The position numbers were made by a program, and so were the translations under genes. 64,000 bases of DNA from Oegoconia quadripuncta (Eukaryota > Arthropoda > Insecta > Lepidoptera > Autostichidae), in the NCBI GenBank assembly GCA_949316235.1, contig OX438741.1:42266567-42330566 (forward strand), in the 5' to 3' direction. The notes under the pieces are model-generated. The model saw only the letters and a program-made list of their open reading frames with translations, did no database searches and was not told the DNA's origin. Each line of letters opens with the position of its first letter. The stretch's first letter is position 1. Below are positions 20,276 to 31,654 of this stretch, piece after piece.

Positions 20276-20607
20276 ACCGCCTCCGTGGCTCAATGTAAAC
20301 AACATTGGGTTTACGATTCGGAGGTCGCGGGTTCGATCCCCAGCGGGTTACATGTTTGAGTACTCGGTTTGGTTGGTGGTAGGGCATTTTAAATGTCCGC
20401 CTGTCTAGCTACCACCATCTTATCTAAATCTGCAGCCAAGCAGCAATGTTAATAGCATTGTTGTGTTCCGGATGTCAGAGATAAGATAGCCAGTCACAAA
20501 ATGAGTTGGGGTTTCCGGGTCAGTACGCTTCCACCTTCGACCTCATCTTCACTTAACATCAGGTGTGATTGAGGTCAAGTATGAACACGTCGTGTATAAA
20601 AAAAAAA
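20276..20607 (+). repeat. SINE-A copy, full length
   Basis: Complete head, B-box, body and A-tail with few differences from the other full-length copies, so it is probably one of the younger insertions. Confidence 0.9.
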
Positions 20608-20953
20608 CTTACCAACTATACCCCAATAACAAGATCACTATCATTGAGTAGCGACTGTGATTTAGATGGACAATCACATTCTGTATCAATGAATGACATC
20701 AGCAAACTCTTTCGTAATCACGTAAGTATAACTAGATCGGTTCCGTATAGGTACTTATTCGTATAATACGGGATATACATTGTAATTGATTAGTTCACAT
20801 AATCCGTAAAAGAATTTAATGGAAACAAAGAGACTTATAATTTCCTGTTATTGGAAAGTGTGGCAGATATGTTTGTCAGATTATAATGACATTCTTATAT
20901 CGACAATTGAAATTCCTGAAATTGATAGGAACCGTACTTACCTACTTATGTAT

Positions 20954-21515
20954 TGGTGTCTATTCGGATGTACACCAACTAAACTAAACCCCTGGCGTAG
21001 CGAAGAGACGTCGCGTCCCTCTGCATTCTCTATCGCATGTTTCATGGGGAGTGTTCTGAAGAACTGTTCGAGCTAATACCCGCTGCTCAATTTAACCGAT
21101 ACACTTCTCGCCGAAAATTAAATTTCCATCCACATCACCTGGATGAGTGGACTGTACGTTTCTCAAGAAACTTCTTACCACGTTCGACCACCCTGTGGAA
21201 CGGACTTCCGGCAACGGTTTTCCCGAACGAGTACGACATTGGAACCTTCAAGAAACGAGCCTACACCTTCCTCAAAGGCCGGCAACGCATCTGTGACACT
21301 TTTGGTGTTGCGGGTGTCCATGGGCGGCGGTGATTACTTTCCATCAGGTGACCCGCATGCTCGTTTGCCGCTCTCTGATATAAAAAAAAAAAAAAAAAAA
21401 ACCTAAACCAGTTTTGGAGTGGTGCCGTCGCGTCGTACTGTTCCAGGGAGAAAGAGACATTACTACTTTAAAACTGGTTTTAGTTTAGTTTAGTGGGTGT
21501 ACATCCGAATCGACA
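20954..21515. mobile_element. Family-D element split by LINE-2
   Basis: The left end GGTGTCTATTCGGATGTACA (20954-20989) and the remainder (21403-21515, ending GTACATCCGAATCGACA) surround LINE-2. The TTCCAGGGAGAAAGAGACAT core is present. Confidence 0.82.
20990..21402 (+). mobile_element. LINE-2 3' end inserted in a family-D element
   Basis: Encodes a reverse-transcriptase C-terminus (GECSEELFELIPAAQFNRYT, FSRNFLPRSTTLWNGLPATV, EYDIGTFKKRAYTFLKGRQR), then a 3' UTR with CATCAGGTGACCCGCATGC and about 20 A. Family-D sequence lies on both sides, with CTAAAC repeated at the junctions. Confidence 0.88.
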
Positions 21516-21690
21516 ATAGTGCGGTAACTTTCATATATGTATATGTAGGTTTTATAACTGAATACCTATACTATACTTAAAGCAAGCTACAGAATTGTTG
21601 GAAAACATTTTTATTCTATTACTGATGGGTACTCTATCCTTCTACAAAATATCAGGAACTTTAAGATTATAGGAAGTTAAACCACCAGGC
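21516..21690 (+). repeat. Family-E repeat following family D
   Basis: TTATAACTGAATACCTATAC, TTTTATTCTATTACTGATGG and ATCAGGAACTTTAAGATTAT match 11155-11290. Again it directly follows a family-D element. Confidence 0.68.
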
Positions 21691-21867
21691 TAAGCACCTA
21701 TTACAAACTGTTTACAACAATCAAGCAAAAGGTTAATATTTACGTACCTAAGTAAACAATGCACTAGTTTTTATCCGGCCAATATGTCTAACTTATGCAA
21801 TCTTTAGAGGAGATTTCATGTGTTTAAATGCATAGAGAAATGTTCAATACCTAGGTTAATACTAGCT

Positions 21868-21920
21868 TAAAACTGGTTTTAGTTTAGTTTTGTTGGTGTA
21901 CATCCGAATCGACACCATTG
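21868..21920. mobile_element. Family-D right end
   Basis: AAAACTGGTTTTAGTTTAGT and GTACATCCGAATCGACACC, a single arm. Confidence 0.75.
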
Positions 21921-21967
21921 TCGAGCAAGGGTTCGTACATAGTTTAATAGTAATAATAATAAATAGC

Positions 21968-22262
21968 GTCGACGCGGCCACCCAATTTAGGAGGTCCGGG
22001 TTCGATTCCCACGCAGGCAATGTAGGCCTATGAGTTTTAAATTTAATTTAATTACTTATGTGCATTTACTGCTCTTATACGGTGAAGGAAAACTACGTGA
22101 GGAAACCTGCATGCCTGAGAAATAAAAAATTCAAAGGCATGTTAAGTCCCAACCCGCATTGGGCCAGCGTGGTGGACTATGGGCCATACTCCCTCATATA
22201 CGAGGGAAGGCCTATATCCCTGCAGTGGGATGTTTACGGGCTGATGATGAATGAATGAATAA
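21968..22262 (+). repeat. SINE-C copy (reference description)
   Basis: A third tRNA-like element: the head contains GTCCGGGTTCGATTCCCACG, the body TATGTGCATTTACTGCTCTT and GAGGAAACCTGCATGCCTGA, and the 3' part CCTGCAGTGGGATGTTTACG, ending in GATGAATGAATG repeats. Confidence 0.85.
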
Positions 22263-22437
22263 TAAACATACGTATAGACGTACGCAGATGGATACCTACT
22301 CAACACAAATTGATATTCTATCCAGTTTAACGTGAAAGTGATGAACTACTTTCTTTTAAATTCCTTTGGTGGCATTGTTGTCATGATTCAACTTCATTTT
22401 GAGGATCATATGGTACAGTCAGTATTAAATTAAACTT

Positions 22438-22530
22438 GCGACTAAGGTGTAGTGGGTTCCCTGCCTTCAAAACCAACGCTTACTCGTTCGAATCCCGCTA
22501 GAGGTAAATATTTGTATTTAGGTACATATA
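22438..22530 (+). repeat. SINE-B2 head fragment
   Basis: AGGTGTAGTGGGTTCCCTGC, CGTTCGAATCCCGCTAGAGG and TAAATATTTGT match the B2 head with substitutions. Confidence 0.65.
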
Positions 22531-22879
22531 TTTTATTAATTGAATCCAATATGTTACGGAAATAATCTTACACAATATTCTTTTACCAATAACGTTAGTT
22601 TTAATTTGATAACACCAAACATATTTCAACATTTCCATTTGTCCCACGACCAACCCTCAGGTTTCAGCAGAATACCAGTGTTTTGCCCGCCTCGGACAAA
22701 TCCATACACTGAGCTGTAGCCTTTTTGTATTCTGCGGCACACACATAATATTTGTTTGTTTCTGTACTTGTGTTTTATTGTTTTAGTTGTATTTTTCATA
22801 TGTTTATGTATAAATATTTATGTATGTTTATTTTTGTACATACATATTGTATATTTGTAAATATTTATATACATACATA

Positions 22880-23090
22880 AACATGCATGATTCGAGAATA
22901 AAATGTTCGTATTCATCAAAAAAACATTTACCCCTCGCGGGATTCGAAATCGCAACTGTTGGTTTCGCGGACAGGGTCACTAACCACTACACCAATCGGC
23001 CGTCATATGAATTCCGGACTCATGAATGTTTACATAAATATTTATGTATATTTATATTTATGTATATCCAACAACTCATAATCCAAAGTG
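22880..23090 (-). repeat. SINE-B2 pieces in inverted arrangement
   Basis: The head (22895-23004) is in minus orientation (GCGGGATTCGAAATCGCAAC, CACTACACCAATCGGCCGTC). B2-like tail sequence then follows in plus orientation (GGACTCATGAATGTTTACAT onward). The two halves point away from each other, so the copy is rearranged. Confidence 0.65.
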
Positions 23091-23332
23091 TAGGGAAATT
23101 AGGTAGACACCTACCTACGTATGCGTATGTTTCATTTGATAGATTTTCCTTATAACTCTGACGCTTTAAGGAAAAAGTAAAATACCTACATGTAGTTTGT
23201 TTTTATTGATGTGTTAATCACCTTGGAATTTTGCATAATAAAATATAAAGAGGACATTGGATAAATTAAGATTTCCTCTTATTATACAGCAAAAATCAAA
23301 AATCTTGCTCTAATCTCCACTCTATAACTAAT

Positions 23333-23672
23333 GTTATAAATGTGAAAGTGTGAATGTTTATTTGTTTGCTTGTTGCTCAATCACAGCGAAACGGATGAAT
23401 GGATTTTGATGAAATTTGATAAATAGGTAGAACATACACTGGGATATAACTTTTTTTATAAGGCGTGGAAAAGTTGTATCGCGGCTATTCTTAATTTGTT
23501 TCTCCCGAGGGAACTACTCACTTTGTCGGGATAAAAAATATCCTATGTCTTAATCCAGGGTATTTTCTACCTATAAGTATACCAAATTTCATCGAAATCT
23601 GTTCACCCGTTTCCCTGTGATTGAGCAACAAACAAATACACAAACCAACATCCAAACTTTCGCATTTATATT
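23333..23672. mobile_element. Foldback element with about 65-bp arms
   Basis: The left arm (ATAAATGTGAAAGTGTGAAT, TTGTTGCTCAATCACAGCGA) is mirrored at the right (CTGTGATTGAGCAACAAACA, CAAACTTTCGCATTTATAT). A left-end fragment also occurs at 37675-37760. Confidence 0.75.
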
Positions 23673-23734
23673 GGCCTAACCAACCTTTTTTATGCTTCTC
23701 GAGTGCAGCTCAGAGCGTTTTTTTAAATTTATTC

Positions 23735-23945
23735 TGTACTAGCTTTCCTCCCGCGACTTCGTCCGCGTGGAAGATTTTATCAAAATACAAACAACAAAGT
23801 TTCATCCCCTATTTTATCCCCTTGGGGGTAGAATTTATCAAAATCCTTTCTTAGCGGATGCCTACGTCATAACATCTACCTGCATGCCAAATTTCAGCCC
23901 GATCCGTCCAGTGGTACTATGTCAGTCACATTTGAGTTATATTTA
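23735..23945 (-). repeat. Dispersed lepidopteran repeat, family Q
   Basis: TAGCTTTCCTCCCGCGACTT then CGTCCGCGTGGAAG and CCAAATTTCAGCCCGATCCG. I recognise this motif as very common in moth and butterfly genomes. The complement, in variant form, is at 9728-9806 and 38459-38535. Confidence 0.65.
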
Positions 23946-24289
23946 AAAGGAAAAGGAAATCTTATTTTATCTGAAGAGGGCGCTACTGGACGGAAGATAA
24001 CCCTTTTAATTACGGTACCGTAGGTACGTTTGGTGTGCTAATATTTGGATTGCTGACACATTCTTTCCGTGCTTCATCTCATCAGTGAGGACGTTAACTG
24101 GACTGGGTCCGGATTGGTTAGCCAAATAGCTGATTGCTTAGATGACAATAAACCTTGAACTCAAAACCTGTTCGGTGTTCCTTTCATTTAATTTTTATAG
24201 AATATATATTATAATATGCGTGGTACATATTATCTATACAGTAAGAAATATATTTATTTAAAAACAGTAACAAATAAAGAGATGGAATT

Positions 24290-24590
24290 TAAATATAAAC
24301 TAGAACAAATGTAAAAAATTGGGGCCGCGAGGCAAGGTACCCAAAACGCTGGCGGCGTTTCCTTGTTGTATGCAGAATGCAGATACTTAAGCGTTGGGCG
24401 AGGAAACAACCATCTCTCGGGTCACCAGTGACATCGACTAAGCGCTTTGAAATATCAAAGAAAAATTTAAAAGCGCCCGGCCCCCAAGGACCTAAAGTTT
24501 CGACTCCGAAAGCAAGGAAAATGTATTCGGAACCGATGTCTCTATATTTATCTATACTGTATTTACTATTACTACATAATATGCCCATCT
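24290..24590 (-). mobile_element. LINE-6 reverse-transcriptase C-terminus
   Basis: Minus frame: GVETLGPWGPGAFKFFFDIS, KRLVDVTGDPRDGCFLAQRL, SICILHTTRKRRQRFGYLAS. The GPWG...TGDPR...LAQR signature is one I recognise from a repeated lepidopteran non-LTR family. The reading frame stays open for about 99 codons. Confidence 0.7.
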
Positions 24591-24845
24591 ATTACTCATT
24601 ATAAAAATAACAAGGAAAATGATAATCTCTAAACGTAATAAAATTGTAAACTTTGTGATTTAGATAATAGGCTTTCTTGGCATCTTTGTTTTAAGTTTAA
24701 ATTGGGAGAAGCCACTGACTCCTGAGATACAGGTTTATTTAACCTTGTTTAGGTGTCAGAGACTTCATTAGGAGCTTGTAACAATTTATAATTATTATTA
24801 TGGAACAAAATATTGTACAATAGATTGGAATAAAATAGAATAGAC

Positions 24846-25676
24846 GCCTATTCAATAAACGTGAAAATTCAACAATTATGTCACATTTTGACAAATAAGT
24901 CGAATTGTCGCGAAAGACGCCGATAACAATTCTGTCCAAATGCGACAGGTAAATACTGACATAATTGTCAGACTAAAAACCTATTTAATAAAGGTGACAA
25001 TTGTCAGATTTTACCTGTCGAGTCAATAAAAATATTTGTTGACTTATTTGTCACGGACATTGACAAAGTCACTTTTTCTGACATACATTCATATACACAT
25101 GACATCGAGGTATGCATATGGGAGAAAAATCTTTCTATGCTTACTATCCTCGATATTTATATAGTGGAATTTTAGGTGTCATTAACCATTTGTGTAGGCA
25201 ATATCCAGTATCTCCCAATATGATTGCATTGGGAAATGGTCTCCATCAACTTTCCCTTTTCCGTGATAATGAGGACACCTCATCACTCTTGCATCATAAA
25301 CTGAACCTGGCCATCTCGCATTTACACAAAAAACTTCTAAATTAGGTCCGCATACTTTCATGACATAGGTAAATCATTATTCGTACTAATAGTATTTGAG
25401 ATTGGGTGCGCTTGCCTGTCGAAATTCTCACAATTCGATTTGTCGTATCTTGACAATTTAATGTTTAACGAAACAAATTTGACAAGTTTTTCCCGACAAA
25501 TTGACACTTGTCGCCTGTCAAGAGAAATTGTTTATTAAACTGAAACATGTCAAATTGTCACGATAAGTCGACATGTCTACAGATTTTTCACCAAGACAAA
25601 TTTGTCAGTGATAATCTTTATTAAACAAAAAATTGTCAAATTGTCACCTGTCATTGTCACATTTATTAAATAGGCC
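24846..25676. mobile_element. TIR element rich in TGTCA motifs, with a 77-codon frame
   Basis: Ends (GCCTATTCAATAAACGTGA and the complement of TAGGCCTATTTAATAAATGTGA) are inverted. Both flanking thirds are packed with GACAATTGTCA-like words in both orientations. The centre (25112-25345) is free of that motif and has an open frame (MHMGEKSFYAYYPRYLYSGI, then LGVINHLCRQYPVSPNMIAL). I do not recognise the frame. Confidence 0.65.
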
Positions 25677-25985
25677 CCTGAGGTTGTTTACCGGTATATT
25701 TTTAAACATAAATCAGCGTCAAGTAGCTACATTAGGAGTGTTTTATTTAGGTTTAGCACTACCTTAACCTTAAAAAACCGGTTTTCTTAAGGAGCGACAC
25801 CAAATAAGTTTTGAATCAATTAAGCGGTTTTTAGTGGTTTTCATTTCGCTCTAACCGACGACAACGCCGACTCGTGCACTGTCTGTCTGGATTAAACCGG
25901 TTAGGTAACGTGCTCATTTCGGAAGCTTCGAACGAAACCTTTATTTACCGGTATTTTCAAAACCGGTTACAAGCCCTGAAATAGA

Positions 25986-26052
25986 CTAACGGGGTTCGAA
26001 TCCGCAACCAATGGAAGTACACCACGCCACAAGACCAATCAGCCGACAATTA
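25986..26052 (-). repeat. SINE-B2 head fragment
   Basis: GGGGTTCGAATCCGCAACC and CACAAGACCAATCAGCCGAC resemble the complement of the B2 head. Confidence 0.5.
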
Positions 26053-26439
26053 TTTACTTATTTAAAATACACACCAACAGTACATATATTTCAACACAGA
26101 ATAACAAACATGTTCAAGTGATATCGTCTGATATATATATGTGCTAATAATATGCGTGTACAACACTCAAGATATGCACAGCTCTAAACATAATTTAGTT
26201 ACTAGAAACAGTAAATTAATTTAATAGAAAACAAAACAACAATCTATAAATGTTGATTGCAGAAATATTGAGAAATTCTTCCCTTATTGAGACAAACAAT
26301 GAATCATGATTGATTGATTGATGATGATTCGTTCAAAATGTAAGGGATATAGCAGTCTAGTAATGGGAGTCCTGGGAAAATGGTAAGGGATCCATAATTT
26401 AATTCTATTATGTATGTACGTGATTACAGTCGATATTAC

Positions 26440-26605
26440 TATGAAGAATCTTAGAAATATCAGAAGAAGAGAGGAAGGCCTAGGTGAACATACATGGCAC
26501 AAGTGAAAGAAAAAGTAAATGACGTGTCGTTTAAGGAAGTCAAAGAAAAGGTGGAATGTAGAGAGGTGTGGAAAGGACTCCACCGACAAGAGAGCTTTTA
26601 AATTG
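26440..26605 (+). mobile_element. LINE-8 (RTE-like) C-terminus
   Basis: Plus frame: QKKRGRPR-stop-TYMAQVKEKVNDVSF, KEVKEKVECREVWKGLHRQE, SF-stop. This matches the common end of RTE-type polyproteins, with one stop after RGRPR. Confidence 0.7.
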
Positions 26606-26769
26606 TAGAGAAAGAATTAATCAATCAGCAGACGGCGATGAATCTACACATCTGATTACATTATTTGAACTGCATATGGTTGCATAATTACTTTTGACCC
26701 TGTCTGTACCTAACCTATAAATTAGACTCATAATATATTCGTCACCGCTAAATACCTCATCGTCATATA

Positions 26770-26872
26770 GACGACTTTGGTATAGTGATTAGAGACCGTG
26801 ACCGCTATATCTAGAGGTCGCGGATACGAACCCATAAAGGGCATAAAAATATGTTTAAGTGATGAATAAGTT
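26770..26872 (+). repeat. SINE-B head, diverged
   Basis: GGTATAGTGATTAGAGACC and GCGGATACGAACCCATAAAG resemble the SINE-B head with many substitutions. Confidence 0.6.
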
Positions 26873-27344
26873 TTTTCATTAATTTTTATTGTTTTAGGGA
26901 CAACAGCTTATTTTGTATTAACAAATTATAAATTGGGTCAAGAAACTTAAAGTCACATCACAACTCAACCAGTTCACTTGCCGATGTAAACGGGGCATAG
27001 CGCGGCAGCCGGCAAACATGGTTTGTACCACAAATGGATCGTTGTTGGCGTTTCTACATCGCGGTGTTAAGATTTACTTGCAAACAGTGGTATAGGGGAC
27101 ACCGTGATCTATAAGGGAGTTCCAGAAAGTACTGCGGGCAGTTCCCTCAGGACGATTCTCCCATTTCAATAATTTTTGATAATGGAGACTGCGTATGTAC
27201 GTGCTGTCCCATTATTAATTAGCCTGACGCCATAGTGAAGGAGGACTAACTGATGATGCGATGAATCATAATCAGTTTCTCTTCCTTTAATAAGAATACG
27301 TAATTTATGTGGTGAATCTTCATGCTTTTTTGTAGAAGTATTGA

Positions 27345-27678
27345 GTTTTTATTTTTTATGCACACCGGGTTAGCGCTTGACCTCAATCACACCTGATGTT
27401 AAGTGAAGATGAGGCCGAAGGTGGAAACGTACTGACCCGGAAACGCAAATATTTGGGAAACTGGCTATATTATCTCTGACAACCGGAACACAACAATGCT
27501 ATTAACATTGCTGTTTGGCGGCAGATTTAGATAAGATGGTGGTAGCTAGCCAGGCGGACATTTAAAATGCCCTACCACCAACCAAACCGAGTACTAAACA
27601 TGTACCCCGCTGGGGATCGAACCCGCGACCTCCGATTCGTAAACCCTATGTTGTTTACTTTGAGCCACGGAGGCGGTT
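27345..27678 (-). repeat. SINE-A copy, full length
   Basis: Complete minus-strand copy from a T-rich tail to the CACGGAGGCGG head. Confidence 0.9.
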
Positions 27679-29789
27679 AAAGTATATATCAGTAATAGAA
27701 TAAAAATGTTTTTAACCATTCTATAGCTTACTTTAGGGATAATATACATGCGTTTAACTTGGTAGAAAGTGTACTTAACGTGTAACTACTTACTCGGAGT
27801 TCATTTGGACCCCAGTGCACATTGTCATTCCTCGAATTTTGTAAATATCTTCTATACGCGCCTAGTAGCTTCCTAAAACGTTCATTACTTCATAATTAAC
27901 TTGCATGTGTGACCCAGTATTGCATATGTGTCTGGAAAGTGATTGCGCGGTTCTAACGGACCCCGCGCGAGTAGTTCTGTGTTTTTTTTTTGAGAGGTGA
28001 GCTTTTGTTGAACTATGAAGAAATAAGAAAGACATATGAAGCGTAGTTTGGAAATTCAGAAACTCGAATCTTCTACGACACCCGCTCAATCAACTTCGAA
28101 AGGCAGATGTATCTTTTGTCCAAAATCTGCGACGTGAAAATGAAATCACGATTCGCCTTCTAAGGACCATTTGGCTATGCTATATGTTGATTGTCTACCA
28201 AAAATATAAAGTTTCTAAATTGTAGGTAATGTATGACATTGTTACTTATTAATAAGATTAACTTCTATAATGGACACTATGTGTTTGTTGATATTTCAGA
28301 TTACTAAATAATAAACTCAAATTCTGTAGTATACTGTAGTAGTCTGTAGTTTCATTTTGATTTTGAAAGTGGGGTCCGTAAGTACCCCACGTGAGCACTT
28401 ATGTAAGTTTTTAGGCGCGAGTAATTAAAGGTTAAGTAGGAGTAATGCACAAGAGTTTTTGTACACCTAACCTTTTTGTTTTCCGTACGAGTTTTTTTGG
28501 ATTTGGGTCTGAATTTTTTGCCTCACCGACAAGTCTGTCGTTAGAAATCTAAATAACTCCGTTCTTTTTACCCGACTACGGGGAAGGCCATGATGACTCG
28601 AAATGTAAAAAACCCATATTGAGGATAATTCTGAACTACTGATCCGATTTGAACAAAGAGGTGTCATGGGATTCGTCTTGATTCATAGAGTAATTATCCT
28701 AGGCAATAAAGTATAATAACTTTAAAGGAAAAACAAAAAAGTGCTATATTCTGAATAATAAAGAACAATTTGCCTCGGTTACTCGCTAGATGGCGTGGTA
28801 GGTATATATTTTACATTACAAATAAAGGACTTGTTTCACAAATATACAGCGTGGGCCAAGAGTATGTACACAATACCGAAATGTGCGTAAATAATTAATT
28901 AACAATATTTTTCCATCAATTTCCAGTATTTTAATAAAAAAAACTATCAAATTAATTGCCAAAGTTGGGTAGCAAAAATGGCGGCCAAAGTCAGTCAGGT
29001 TAAAACGTCAAACTGACACACAGGCAGGTTTATATTTTTAGTAATAGGAAATCTCTCTGCTTTAAATTGCGATCCAGAAGCTAATGACAGTTACTATCGT
29101 CAGTGCATGGCATCGCTGGATAGTGTTGTCTAGGCTACGGACTGGACTTTTGTATTATCCTTAATGTATTATCACTTCTACAACGTGTGATATGATCAAA
29201 TCCAGTCGCCGCCGGCGCGCTCTGCCATCCAGTTCTGGCCTAATATACATAACCAGAGCTAATCGTGAATTTCACATGGGACCGTGCGCCAAGTATTGAC
29301 CTAAAGCCTCGTACAACCTCGTATTAATACTTCAACAAAAATATTTTCGTACATGAAAAGTATATAAAAATACCAGAAAATGAATAGGTATGTTGACATT
29401 ATTTCAGTGATTTTTATGCATCTTTCCATTAGGTTTACTAGGTCTTGGCCCAAAATGCAACTAGTCCTTTATGTTACTGATTTTATCAAGCGCGGCAGTT
29501 CGTATGATCGAATAAATTTATGTATTTGTATTTTTATACATGGGACAATAAAAAACCTTGTCTGCAGCGTCAGTGAACACCATTTATCGTTGAATAGCAA
29601 AAAAAAACAATATATATAATGAGAATTGTCGCCGCTAGGATGGCGTGGTATGTATCGCAAGTGTGTGATACCATCTAGCGTTGAATAGCAATAACTTTGC
29701 TCGAACTGTTAACAAAATATTGAGCCACAAAAAAAATTTAATAAAACGAAAGTTTGAAAAACTAAAACACGTATTATTAATACACATAA
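27679..29789. other. Unassigned intergenic or intronic stretch
   Basis: No open frame with family similarity. Scattered GATGGCGTGGTA motifs at 28790 and 29638 hint at repeat remnants. Confidence 0.35.
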
Positions 29790-29990
29790 CTCACTCTTTT
29801 TACACATATCTTTCCTCTCCCAGGGTGGGACGGAAGAACAGCACCCAGTTCCTGGAGCTGAGCATAATGCTGAGTCCCACTCCTCTTTGCCACAGTGGCA
29901 CTCAAAATTTGTTATGTTTATCTTTATATGTTTTGTAGTTTGTTCTCTTTAATGTTTTATATGTTAAGTTTGTTTTGTATATTTAATGTG
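29790..29990 (+). mobile_element. Probable LINE 3' UTR
   Basis: CAGGGTGGGACGGAAGAACA, GCACCCAGTTCCTGGAGCTG and TGAGCATAATGCTGAGTCCC precede a T-rich 3' sequence. It looks like the end of a transcribed element, and no other copy lies in the window. Confidence 0.4.
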
Positions 29991-30232
29991 TGCCCACTTG
30001 TGGCGAACAAACTGTTTTCTTCTCCTCCTTAAAACCCGACTACTAAAAAAATTAATACAAAACGAAATGGGAGAACTGCAAAAACGCATAATCTTTAAAT
30101 CTGTCATCACAAACACTAAGCAAGCATCGTAGATCCTATCTATCGAATCCAGAGACATAAGGTCCTGTTATGTGTCAAATATCCCATTTATCGATTAGTA
30201 ATAATAAATAAAAAATATGTGTTTGTTTTCTC

Positions 30233-30352
30233 AAACAATATTGTACCGTATAAATGAATTTTCGGTAGTCGGAGGTCAAAACCGGTGCCATGAAGACGCT
30301 AAATTATAAAGACCTCCGACTACAGGAAAATCAATTATATTATGGTACGATG
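30233..30352. repeat. Hairpin repeat with about 40-bp arms
   Basis: ATTGTACCGTATAAATGAAT then CGGTAGTCGGAGGTC is mirrored by GACCTCCGACTACAGG and ATTATATTATGGTACGATG. The loop is about 30 bp. Confidence 0.7.
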
Positions 30353-30356
30353 ATCA

Positions 30357-30800
30357 AAATCAAAAAATGCTTTATTTTGTAGGTACACAGGGTACACTTA
30401 AAATAGTCAGATTTTACATTTTTTAAGCTACTGCTTGTTTAAAAGCCACTTTTCCTCTGAGAAGATCAAGCAAGGAACTCGAGAGGTTGCTATTTTTTTT
30501 AAAAAAGGTGATTAAGTTACAAAATTATTAATAATTATTTTATATTATAATATTTCATTATTAATTGTGAAATAGCCTGGTTACGCGAACGGGCTGTTCA
30601 GTTCATGTCCATGAATGTTTATCATCTAAATAATCTGATATTTTATAATATGCTTTCTTAATAAGTTTCTGTTTTATAGTATCTTTAAATTTATTGAAAG
30701 GAAGATTTTGTATATCAACAGGAACCTTATTAAAAAAGCGTATACATAACCCTTTGAATGAATTACTGACTTTGCGGAGGCGACTTATGTGATACTGTTT
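30357..30800 (-). mobile_element. LINE-5 3' end
   Basis: Complement of the 32.7-33.1 kb copy. On the minus strand it encodes the end NKVPVDIQNLPFNKFKDTIK (first codons partly changed) and a 3' UTR ending at ATTTTTTGATT. Confidence 0.82.
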
Positions 30801-31654
30801 GAGAAAACAAACACCTATGTTTTATTAATAAATAAATTATAGTAGTCGGGTTTTAGTTTTTGAAACTTTTATTTTATTGAAGTACTATTTATGGGACTTG
30901 TCTATTTCGGTGGCGCTAATTATCCAGTTTTTTAGGATACAAAAGTGACGCCAGAATCACTTAAAATATTGCATAACTATGAAATTAGAGCCTTGCCCGT
31001 CAGTGTTATAAACCGTCCCTCTAGGCAGCTCGGTGACTGATTTTAAAAACATACCTTTGGTAAAAATTCACACAACACAATTATTATGAAGTCAATAAAA
31101 AAAACGCACTTCGAACACAAAATCACAAATCAAAAAGTAACTAATTTGTTTTAAATCACATATAAACTGTCATTAAATTGTAATTACCTAAGCACTTTCC
31201 TGTAGATATTTACTGAGCTGTATATATAACCCTAATTTAATAGTACCACAGTATTTTAATTAACAATTTTTCATATATAAATAACCAACCTTTCGGCGAT
31301 AAATACCGCTGCAGCAGTCAAATTGTAGGCGATTCCGTTTTTATTATTAATTTTATTAACAAAATTATTATTTAGAATTTTGGACGTACACAATTACGTC
31401 TACATTGGGACTGTACTGTGGACGGTAAGTAGTTATAACTTAAAACAGCAAACGCCTGAGCGCGATGGTAGAGCTCGCGGAACTGATTTGCAACGACTTT
31501 GTTTATCCGAACGCGGCACGTAAGGTGTATTGTACGCAATATGACGAAGATAACAGTCTACCTGTTTATGATGCACTAAGATACATTAAAAAAACAGGCC
31601 AAGTGCGTGTCGGACGCATACATTTAGAGTTCCGCAAAATCCGTCTATATCACG

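Larger units (their letters stand above)
30032..30855. mobile_element. Inverted-repeat element with a LINE-5 insertion
   Basis: The outer ends AAAACCCGACTACT and AGTAGTCGGGTTTT are inverted, and a second pair GTGTTTGTTTTCTCAAAC (30217) with its complement (30797) lies inside. The LINE-5 tail occupies 30357-30800. Confidence 0.6.

Noticed and set aside
25778..25980. AAAACCGGTTTT-containing palindromic region as a separate transposon
   Set aside because: Several CCGG-centred palindromes are present, but I could not define matching ends or a second copy.
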